In this document: one piece after another, positions 1 to 5,099 of the stretch
How positions within the stretch are numbered: the stretch's first letter is position 1
How the letters are laid out: each line of letters starts with the position of its first letter
From: Anaerolineales bacterium
Lineage (GTDB): Bacteria > Chloroflexota > Anaerolineae > Anaerolineales > DRMV01
Direction of reading: 5' to 3'
Assembly (NCBI GenBank): GCA_026991215.1
Contig: JALXBY010000228.1
Location: forward strand, 1 to 5,099
DNA: 5,099 nucleotides
Notes under the pieces: model-generated
The model's input: the letters and a program-made list of their open reading frames with translations, nothing else
What the model was told of the DNA's origin: nothing
The model's database searches: none
Program-made: the position numbers and the translations under genes

Positions 1-1
1 G

Positions 2-1537
2 CCCATCACCCCCGCGTTCGGCGGCTGGGCCGCGCCCACCGTCTCCCCCGACGGCACCTGGGTACTGGCCGTGCACACCTACGAGGACAAAGACGTCCTG
101 GCCGGGGTGCCCGCGGATGGCAACCAATGGCCCGGTATCCTGGCCCAGGGCGCGGACTTCTACATGCAACCCGCCTGGCACCCCCAGATGCGCTTCGTGG
201 CCTGGGTGGAATGGGACTTTCCCCAAATGCCCTGGGACGGAACCCGGCTGATGCTGGCCCGCTGGGGCCAGGGCCGCTTGCATTCCCCCCGCCACCTGGC
301 CGGAGATGCGGATACCCCCGTCTTCCAGCCCACCTTCTCGCCCGATGGTCGCTACCTGGCCTACCTGACCGCGCAGGGGGAATGGGACGCCCTGGTGCTC
401 CACGACCTGGAAACCGGCCAGACCCGCACCCTGGTCGAGGGCACGGCCCTCATACCACCGGCCTGGGCGCAGGGGATGCGGGCCTACACCTGGCTCGACG
501 ACCAGCGGCTGGTGCTCCTGGAGAACCAGGCGGGCCGCGCCCACATCCTCCTGGTCCACCTTACGGATGGGGTGCAGCGCCGCACGCCCCAGGACTACAC
601 CTGGCTGCGCCAGCCCGCCGCGCTGGGGCCTCGCCAGGTCGCGTTCCTGGCCTCTTCCCCCCAGATTCCCGAACGCCTCGTGGTCTGGGACCCTGAAACC
701 GACCGGTGGACCGTGCTCGCGCGCACCGCGACGGAAAGCCTGCCGCGAGAAGCCCTACCCCAGGTCCAGCCCCTGACCTGGGAGGGGCCGGAAGGCTTCC
801 GGCTGCACGCGCTTTACTACCCGCCCTGTTGCAACCGTTGGGGCACGCCGCCGCCTGCGGTGGTGAGCATCCACGGCGGGCCTACCTCCCAACGGGTGTG
901 GAACTTCAACCCCCAGGCCGCCCTGTTCACCGGGTTGGGCTACGCCTATGTGGAACTCAACTACCGGGGGTCCACGGGCTACGGCCGGCGCTACATGAAG
1001 GCCCTCTACGGGCGCTGGGGCGAAGTGGACGTGGAGGACGCGGTCAGCCTGGCCCGCCACCTGGCCCAGACCGGCCTGGCCGACCCCAAACGGCTGGCCA
1101 TCATGGGCGGGAGCGCGGGCGGCTACACCGTGCTCAACGTGCTCATCCGTTACCCTGAGGTCTACCAGGTGGGCATCGCGCTGTACCCGGTCACCGACCT
1201 CTTTGCCTTAGCCCAGGATACCCACAAGTTCGAACGGCGGTATCTGGATACCCTCATCGGCCCCCTGCCCCAGGCCGCGGCCAGGTACCGGGCCTGGTCG
1301 CCCCTGTTCCACGCCCAGGAAATCCGCACGCCCCTGGCCCTCTTCCAGGGGGAAGACGACAAGGTGGTGCCCCCGGACCAGGCCGACCGGCTGGCCCAGG
1401 CGCTGCAGCAGCGCGGGGTGCCCCTGCTCTACCGCCGTTACCCCGGCGAGGGCCACGGCTTCCGCCAGCCCGAAACCCTGGAGGACATGTACCGCCAGAT
1501 CGAACGGTTCCTGGCCGTGCACCTGCTGTGGGGGTGA
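2..1537 (+). CDS. S9-family (prolyl oligopeptidase-like) serine peptidase, C-terminal part, 5' truncated by window edge
   Basis: Serine peptidase expected to cleave short peptides or N-blocked aminoacyl peptides. The reading frame is open from base 2 with no stop, and the residues before the GTG at 71 (VSPDGTWVLAVHTYED) form a typical TolB-like beta-propeller blade. The GTG is therefore internal and the true start lies off the window. About 511 residues are visible; S9C-type relatives usually have about 600-680. Counting from the codon at 71, further propeller blades are seen near residues 31-49 and 86-100 (QPTFSPDGRYLAYLT). A linker to about residue 250 leads into the alpha/beta hydrolase domain. 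There the HGGP loop is at 268-271, NYRGSTGYG at 297-305, nucleophile Ser348 in GGSAGG, Asp430 in QGEDDKVVP and His462 in GEGHGF, so the catalytic triad is complete. An adjacent Cys pair (253-254) sits in the linker. No signal peptide can be judged because the N-terminus is missing. The TGA is 10 bp from the convergent xpt stop. Family assignment is secure; subfamily and substrate are not. Confidence 0.95.
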   Translation, partial: PITPAFGGWAAPTVSPDGTWVLAVHTYEDKDVLAGVPADGNQWPGILAQGADFYMQPAWHPQMRFVAWVEWDFPQMPWDGTRLMLARWGQGRLHSPRHLAGDADTPVFQPTFSPDGRYLAYLTAQGEWDALVLHDLETGQTRTLVEGTALIPPAWAQGMRAYTWLDDQRLVLLENQAGRAHILLVHLTDGVQRRTPQDYTWLRQPAALGPRQVAFLASSPQIPERLVVWDPETDRWTVLARTATESLPREALPQVQPLTWEGPEGFRLHALYYPPCCNRWGTPPPAVVSIHGGPTSQRVWNFNPQAALFTGLGYAYVELNYRGSTGYGRRYMKALYGRWGEVDVEDAVSLARHLAQTGLADPKRLAIMGGSAGGYTVLNVLIRYPEVYQVGIALYPVTDLFALAQDTHKFERRYLDTLIGPLPQAAARYRAWSPLFHAQEIRTPLALFQGEDDKVVPPDQADRLAQALQQRGVPLLYRRYPGEGHGFRQPETLEDMYRQIERFLAVHLLWG

Positions 1538-1547
1538 AGGCAACGGG

Positions 1548-2120
1548 TTATTCGGCAAAGACCACGTGGGGACCTTCAAAGCGGGCAATGCGGACCAGAG
1601 AAAGCACCGGGACGCCCAAGGGCTGCAGGGCGTCCCGGCCGTTTTGAAAGACCTTCTCGATGAGCACGGCCACCCCGACCACCTGGGCGCCGGCCATGCG
1701 GACCAGTCTGGCCAGGGCGAGGATGGTCCGGCCACTGGCCAGGAAATCGTCCACGATGAGCACCCGGTCCTCGGGGTGCATCCATTCGGGGGAAAGCCAC
1801 AGGTCGGCCAGGCCGCCTTTGGTAGGTGAGGGCACCTGCACGTGCAGGGCATCAGGCGGCAGGGTGACCGGCCTGTGCTTGCGCGCAAAGACCAAAGGCA
1901 CGCCCAGGACGTAGGCCGTGGTCAGGGCCGGCGCAATGCCGGAGATTTCCGCAGTGAACACCTTGGTGGGCTGCAAATGGACCATACGCCGGGCAATCTC
2001 CTGGCCGCAGGCCATCATGAGTTGAGGGTCTACCTGGTGGTTGAGGAAGGCGTCCACCTTCAGGATGCCCTGGCCCAGGTGCCGTCCCTCTTGCAGGATG
2101 CGCCGCTTGAGTTCCTCCAT
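1548..2120 (-). CDS. xpt: Xanthine phosphoribosyltransferase
   Basis: Cytosolic purine-salvage enzyme: xanthine + PRPP gives XMP + diphosphate. The 190-residue product aligns without visible gaps over most of its length to the Bacillus subtilis Xpt sequence as I remember it (194 aa). Shared stretches are MEELKRRI near the N-terminus, LKVDAFLNHQ (20-29), SGIAPA (60-65), VFARKH (77-82) and EKVFQNGRD (155-163). Leu20 and Asn27, the xanthine-contacting positions in the Bacillus enzyme, and Lys156 fall at identical numbers. The type I PRTase PRPP loop is VLIVDDFLASGRT (120-132) with the acidic pair Asp124-Asp125. The ATG at 2120 fits the family N-terminus exactly. The only Shine-Dalgarno-like sequence before it is GGGGG (2131-2127), six bases upstream, which is weak. 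In Bacillus xpt is controlled by a purine riboswitch; here the upstream DNA is a heptad repeat array and no aptamer-like sequence was recognised. It could depend on read-through from the PHP gene or on a promoter hidden in the array. Confidence 0.96.
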   Translation of the reverse strand: MEELKRRILQEGRHLGQGILKVDAFLNHQVDPQLMMACGQEIARRMVHLQPTKVFTAEISGIAPALTTAYVLGVPLVFARKHRPVTLPPDALHVQVPSPTKGGLADLWLSPEWMHPEDRVLIVDDFLASGRTILALARLVRMAGAQVVGVAVLIEKVFQNGRDALQPLGVPVLSLVRIARFEGPHVVFAE

Positions 2121-2140
2121 CGCGCGCCCCCAGAATGGGC

Positions 2141-2371
2141 GTTGGTGGTCGGCGGTCGGCAGTCCGCAGTCGGCAGTGTGCAGTCCGCAGTGCGCAGTGC
2201 GCGGTCCGCAACGACCGGCTATCGGCTGTCGGTTATCGGCTGCCGGCCATCACCCACCAACCCCCAACGAACGACCATCGACCACCGACCATCAACCATC
2301 GACCAACGACCAACGACCATCGACCATCGACCATCAACCATCGACCAACGACCATCGACCATCGACCAAGA
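2141..2371. repeat. Heptad tandem array, 33 units of 7 bp in three consensus blocks
   Basis: Read on the + strand in steps of seven from 2141, the DNA stays in 7-bp register for 231 bp. Block A (2141-2210, 10 units) is GTCGGCA-like, with variants such as GTCCGCA and GTGCGCA. Block B (2211-2252, 6 units) is GCTATCG/GCTGTCG-like and grades into block C. Block C (2253-2371, 17 units) is ACCATCG-like, with seven exact ACCATCG, three ACCAACG and two ACCATCA units. There are no spacers and no indels between blocks. The array fills almost all of the gap between the PHP gene and xpt and covers the 3' end of the PHP reading frame (2334-2371). Short heptameric repeats are known from cyanobacteria (the STRR families) and I believe from other bacteria including Chloroflexota. 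Any function is unknown. The periodicity is read directly from the sequence. Confidence 0.95.
2334..2371 (-). other. PHP gene 3' end built from heptad repeat units, including its stop codon
   Basis: Reading the PHP frame leftwards, the family-like ending IYSNPIF stops at 2370-2375. The remaining codons spell LVDGRWSLVDG, which is simply the translated heptad unit (21 bp, or 7 residues, per cycle). The TGA at 2336-2334 arises only because one unit is ACCATCA rather than ACCATCG. I infer that the native stop was lost and replaced by repeat sequence; an alternative is that the array grew from the gene end. Confidence 0.8.
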
Positions 2372-3446
2372 AAATCGGATTGCTGTAAATCCAGCCCCGC
2401 CAGTGGCCCCAATAAAAGCGAAAGGCCTCCAGCCGGTACGCGCCCGGCTCCCGCACGGTCCAGCGCAGGGTGTTGGTCCAGCGCCAGGTGTGAAGCACCC
2501 GGCCGTTGTGAACCAGCCGAACGCGGGCCTTGTAAGGCAGCGTCGCGTGCAGGGTGACCGGGCCTTCCAGGGGACGGACGTCGCCCATCATCGCGGTGCC
2601 CCAGGGACCTGTGGCCCAGAAGCGGAAGCCCTCTGGCGGGGCCAGCCGGTCGTGGCCGATGTATGCGTGCCCTGCAGCCAGGGCCGCGAGCAACCGGGCT
2701 TTGTCCTGGTGGAAGTCGCCGGTCAGGGGGCCATCCAGGAGCACGTGCATGTTCAGGGTCTGGAAATGCCGTTCGTAGGCGAAGATGCGCAGGCACACCG
2801 GACCCAGGCGACGGCGATAGGCATGGGCATCCGAGCCGGTCAGGACCAGCACGCGACGGCCCTGGCGGAGCAGGTCATCCCACAAGCGTACGGTTTCGGG
2901 CAGGGGCCGCCGAGCAATCAGGGGGAAGAAGAGCAGGTAAAAGGCCAGGGCAAAGGGGCCGGGCTGCATCCGCCGCTTGAATTCGGTCATCGCGTTCCAG
3001 AGTTCGATGCCATGGTAGCCCTGCACCTGCCAGTCCCGACAGGAGTACTCCCGCTCGTTGAGGTAAGGCACGGGCACGTCGATGGGATGCGCGATGAAGG
3101 CCAGGCCTCCCGCGTCCCGCACCCGGTCGATCATGGTCTGGGGCGTGACGAAATCGGTCTCGGGCGCCACGTCCCGCTGCACGCCCAGGGCCAGGAGATG
3201 CCCCGAACCGCGGCCGCCGTACACCCGGTCGTGGATTTCCTCCCCCACCAAAAGCAGCACCCGCCGGCCGTTGACGGTGTAGTACCCCTCCACTTCCTGG
3301 GGCAGGATGTTATGGTCGGTGATGTTGACCGCGTGCAGGCCGCTGCGGGCCGCGGCGTGCAGCACTTCCCGATAGGTGCCGAACCCATCAGAGAAAATCG
3401 TGTGCAGATGGACGTGGTAGCGGATGTCCGTCCACATGGCCGCCAT
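2334..3446 (-). CDS. PHP-domain metal-dependent phosphoesterase
   Basis: Predicted metal-dependent phosphoesterase of the polymerase-and-histidinol-phosphatase (PHP) superfamily; substrate unknown. With the ATG at 3446 the product is 370 residues. All PHP metal-site motifs are present: HLHTIFSDG (His13, His15, Asp20), TDHN (Asp44, His45), GEEIH (Glu69/70), IAHP (His120) and GSDAH (Asp206, His208). A hydrophobic stretch (PFALAFYLLFFPLIA, about 164-178) lies between the third and fourth motifs; it may be a buried or membrane-touching helix, but is not clearly a transmembrane span. After residue ~285 a beta-rich, Ig-like C-terminal part ends in WIYSNPIF, after which the last ten residues and the TGA come from the heptad array. 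The start is uncertain: a TTG at 3455 and ATGs at 3446 and 3437 are all possible, and none has a good Shine-Dalgarno sequence. The upstream PLP-enzyme gene ends 34 bp before, so the two are probably one transcript, perhaps translationally coupled. The protein is not a DNA polymerase or a canonical histidinol phosphatase by length and context. Confidence 0.9.
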   Translation of the reverse strand: MAAMWTDIRYHVHLHTIFSDGFGTYREVLHAAARSGLHAVNITDHNILPQEVEGYYTVNGRRVLLLVGEEIHDRVYGGRGSGHLLALGVQRDVAPETDFVTPQTMIDRVRDAGGLAFIAHPIDVPVPYLNEREYSCRDWQVQGYHGIELWNAMTEFKRRMQPGPFALAFYLLFFPLIARRPLPETVRLWDDLLRQGRRVLVLTGSDAHAYRRRLGPVCLRIFAYERHFQTLNMHVLLDGPLTGDFHQDKARLLAALAAGHAYIGHDRLAPPEGFRFWATGPWGTAMMGDVRPLEGPVTLHATLPYKARVRLVHNGRVLHTWRWTNTLRWTVREPGAYRLEAFRFYWGHWRGWIYSNPIFLVDGRWSLVDG

Positions 3447-3480
3447 CAAGGTCAACGTTGGCTACTTGGGGAAAGGGAAG

Positions 3481-4956
3481 TCAACGGCCCCCTGTGTCGC
3501 GACCCCGGACCCGCGCGTTGAACTCCTCGATGAGCGCGTCGATTTGCGACACCAGTTCCTGGATGCGCTTCCAGTAGTTGGGGTCGTACCACTGCGCGTC
3601 CAGTTCCCGCACGTCCTTGCCCTGCTGTTCCACCCAGGTGAAGTACTTGAGGTTGTGGATGCGCTTGCGTTCGGGGTAGCGCAGTTCCAGGACGTGGTCC
3701 GTGGTGAGACCCTGCAGGTAACGGGCGAAGTCCGCGGCCGCATCCCGTTCGGTGTACTCGCCGAACCGTTCCCGCATCTCCCGCAAGCGGCTCTGGTAGA
3801 GTTCCATGGAATCCGTGAGCACGGTGAGCACCACGTCCTCGGAACCTAACTCGAAGTACTTGGCGAACTTGATGCTCATGATGAGGTTGGCGATGCCGGA
3901 AAAACCCAGCAGGTCCAGCCGGGCCACCACGTCCTCGGGCACGCCCTGGGCGACCAGGTAAGCCCGGCCTGCCGGTTCGTTGAAGAGCCGGGCCAGGCGC
4001 ACCACGGCCTCGTCGTCCACGTCGATGACCAGGTCGGTGTTTCTGACGTTGTGAATCCAGGGCACGTGCTTGTCGCCGATGCCTTCGATGCGGTGCTCGC
4101 CGTAGCCGTTCATCATCAGGGTAGGCACCTGGAGGGCTTCACCGGCCGCAATTTTCATCTCAGGGAAGCGGGGCTTGAGGTAATCCCCGCTGGCGATGGT
4201 GCCGGCCGAACCCGTGGTCAGGCACAGCCCGCGGAAGCGCTCCCCCGCGCGCAGGTGGGTTTCCAGCACTTCCTCCATGGCCCGGCCCGTGACCGCGTAG
4301 TGCCACAGGTAGTTGCCGAAATCGTCGAACTGGTTGAGGATGACCACGTCGGGGTCCTGGGCCTGCAGTTCCTTGCACTTGTCGAAGATTTCCTTGACGT
4401 TGGCCTCGGTGCCGGGCGTCTTGATGACCTCGTCGGCCATGTCCGCGAGCCACTGGAAGCGCTCCTGGCTCATGCCTTCGGGCAGGATGGCGATGCTGTG
4501 CACGCCCAGGAGCCGGGAGTCGAAGGCCCCGCCCCGGCAGTAGTTGCCCGTGGAAGGCCAGGCCGCCTTGTGCCGGGTGGGGTCGAACTGGCCGGTAACC
4601 AGCCGGGGGACCAGCACGCCGTAGGCCGCGCCCACCTTGTGCGCGCCCGTGGGGAACCACTTCCCCACCAGCGCGAGGATGCGGGCCGGCACACCGGTGA
4701 GGGCCGGCGGGAACTCCAGCACGTTCACCGGGCCGAACCCGCCGCCATGGGGCACGGGCTCGTTGTGCCAGGTGATGCGGAACAGGTTCCGGGGATGCAC
4801 CTCCCACAGGCCGATGCTCCGCAACTCTTCCTTGATTTCGGGGGGAATCAAGTCCGGGTTCTGCATCTGGGCGAAGGTGGGCAGAATCAGGTTGCGCTCG
4901 CGTGCCCGCTGCACCGCGTGCTTCAACCCTTCGGGGTGGATGGTCAGGTCCAACAT
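3481..4956 (-). CDS. Fold-type II PLP-dependent enzyme (TrpB / cysteine synthase-like superfamily)
   Basis: Cytosolic PLP enzyme of the tryptophan-synthase-beta fold, expected to do beta-replacement, beta-elimination or related chemistry on an amino acid; the exact reaction is not known. The ATG at 4956 gives 491 residues. It is preferred over an in-frame GTG at 4989 because AGGAG (4967-4963) lies six bases upstream of the ATG. The Schiff-base lysine is Lys107 in FPTGAHKVGAA, resembling the GAHK motif of TrpB. The substrate-carboxylate loop is STGNYCRGG (135-143), like the TSGN/STGN loops of cysteine and threonine synthases, and the TrpB catalytic-Glu motif is absent. The phosphate-binding glycine-rich loop is TTGSAGTIASG (247-257). 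VLTVLTDSMELYQSR (376-390) resembles the LPDSGERYLS region of cysteine synthase and CBS. About 100 further C-terminal residues (from ~390) are charged and helical-looking, ending in a probable amphipathic helix. The protein is longer than TrpB (~400). It is first in the leftward series, 34 bp before the PHP gene. Confidence 0.9.
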   Translation of the reverse strand: MLDLTIHPEGLKHAVQRARERNLILPTFAQMQNPDLIPPEIKEELRSIGLWEVHPRNLFRITWHNEPVPHGGGFGPVNVLEFPPALTGVPARILALVGKWFPTGAHKVGAAYGVLVPRLVTGQFDPTRHKAAWPSTGNYCRGGAFDSRLLGVHSIAILPEGMSQERFQWLADMADEVIKTPGTEANVKEIFDKCKELQAQDPDVVILNQFDDFGNYLWHYAVTGRAMEEVLETHLRAGERFRGLCLTTGSAGTIASGDYLKPRFPEMKIAAGEALQVPTLMMNGYGEHRIEGIGDKHVPWIHNVRNTDLVIDVDDEAVVRLARLFNEPAGRAYLVAQGVPEDVVARLDLLGFSGIANLIMSIKFAKYFELGSEDVVLTVLTDSMELYQSRLREMRERFGEYTERDAAADFARYLQGLTTDHVLELRYPERKRIHNLKYFTWVEQQGKDVRELDAQWYDPNYWKRIQELVSQIDALIEEFNARVRGRDTGGR

Positions 4957-4962
4957 GGCTTG

Positions 4963-4967
4963 CTCCT
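4963..4967 (-). promoter_or_regulatory. Shine-Dalgarno site of the PLP-enzyme gene
   Basis: The minus strand reads AGGAG followed by CAAGCC and ATG (4956), an ideal six-base spacing. It decides the start in favour of the ATG at 4956 over the GTG at 4989, which has no comparable site. Confidence 0.8.
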
Positions 4968-5010
4968 GGCCGGGGGATGGCAAACTCACGGATTGCGCCG
5001 ACGTTGGGGA

Positions 5011-5021
5011 ATGATAACATA
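5011..5021 (-). promoter_or_regulatory. Candidate -10 element upstream of the PLP-enzyme gene
   Basis: This is the only AT-rich patch in the region before the gene. On the minus strand it reads TATGTTATCAT, containing TATCAT (5016-5011) as a possible -10 hexamer, which would give a leader of roughly 45-50 bases. No convincing TTGACA-like -35 box is seen at the expected distance, where the sequence runs into the heptad array. The call rests on composition and position only. Confidence 0.3.
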
Positions 5022-5040
5022 GCGCTGAGGTGGTGAGACA

Positions 5041-5099
5041 GGCAGTCGGCAGTCGGCAGTCAGCAGTCGGCAGTCAGTAGTCGGCAGTCGGCGGTGCGC
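5041..5099. repeat. Second heptad array (GTCGGCA type), cut by the right window edge
   Basis: Seven consecutive units from 5045 to 5093 follow GTCGGCA (four exact copies; variants GTCAGCA, GTCAGTA and GTCGGCG). A partial unit precedes them and a GTGCGC start follows at the edge. The consensus and strand orientation match block A of the array at 2141-2210, which also contains GTGCGCA and GTGCGCG variants. It lies about 85 bp upstream of the PLP-enzyme start. Its full length and whether it changes consensus further right cannot be seen. Confidence 0.92.

Noticed and set aside
127..696. A 189-codon frame overlapping the S9 peptidase on the same strand
   Set aside because: Pro/Gly/Arg-rich out-of-frame translation typical of GC-rich genes; the S9 frame carries all family motifs.
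1538..1547. Bidirectional terminator between the convergent S9 and xpt genes
   Set aside because: The gap is only 10 bp and no GC-rich hairpin with a U-tract on either side was found there.
2141..2371. CRISPR array
   Set aside because: The units are 7 bp, directly abutting, without unique spacers or a leader, and no cas gene is in the window.
1859..2553. The same short string CAGGGTGACCGG occurring near 1859 and near 2549
   Set aside because: Both copies encode a Pro-Val-Thr-Leu tetrapeptide in unrelated genes with similar codon use; no further similarity extends around them, so it is coincidence.
2233..2796. A 187-codon minus-strand frame ending in the array with GRWSMVVGRW-like repeats
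   Set aside because: It is out of frame with the PHP gene, Pro/Arg-rich where it overlaps, and the periodic part is only translated heptad DNA.
1842..3521. A 559-codon open frame on the + strand across xpt, the array and the PHP gene
   Set aside because: It lies antisense to two well-supported genes, its protein matches no family I recognise, and it includes periodic translated heptads. Long antisense frames are expected in GC-rich coding DNA.
4051..5022. A 323-codon open frame on the + strand opposite the PLP-enzyme gene
   Set aside because: Antisense shadow of a clear enzyme gene with intact motifs; the translation is low-complexity Gly/Ala/His/Val-rich with no domain.

Overview
This GC-rich window looks like chromosomal DNA of a bacterium, quite possibly a Chloroflexota/Anaerolineae-type or similar thermophile. 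That placement is an inference from base composition, gene content and dispersed 7-bp repeat arrays; no marker gene in the window proves it. It holds four protein-coding genes, all ordinary in organisation, plus two arrays of a 7-bp (heptad) repeat.

Layout. A rightward gene, cut by the left window edge, encodes the C-terminal ~511 residues of an S9-family (prolyl-oligopeptidase-like) serine peptidase with the end of its beta-propeller and a complete Ser-Asp-His hydrolase domain (2-1537). It converges, with only a 10-bp gap, on a leftward series. In transcription order (right to left) that series is a fold-type II PLP-dependent enzyme with a mixed TrpB-like and cysteine/threonine-synthase-like active site (4956-3481), a PHP-domain metal-dependent phosphoesterase (3446-2334), and xanthine phosphoribosyltransferase xpt (2120-1548). 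The first two are 34 bp apart and are probably co-transcribed. xpt is separated from the PHP gene by about 210 bp consisting almost entirely of heptad repeats.

Repeats. The array at 2141-2371 is 33 consecutive 7-bp units that never lose the 7-bp pitch, although the unit consensus changes twice (GTCGGCA-like, then GCTATCG-like, then ACCATCG-like). A second array of the first consensus, in the same orientation, starts near 5041 and runs off the right edge. Both arrays lie upstream of a leftward gene start. The left array also enters the PHP gene: its last ten residues and its stop codon are repeat sequence.

Functionally the genes do not form an obvious pathway. xpt is purine salvage, the S9 protein is peptide turnover, and the substrates of the PLP and PHP enzymes cannot be told from the sequence. 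The parts most worth a second look are the phase-locked, mosaic heptad array, its reach into a coding region, and the hybrid active site of the PLP enzyme.
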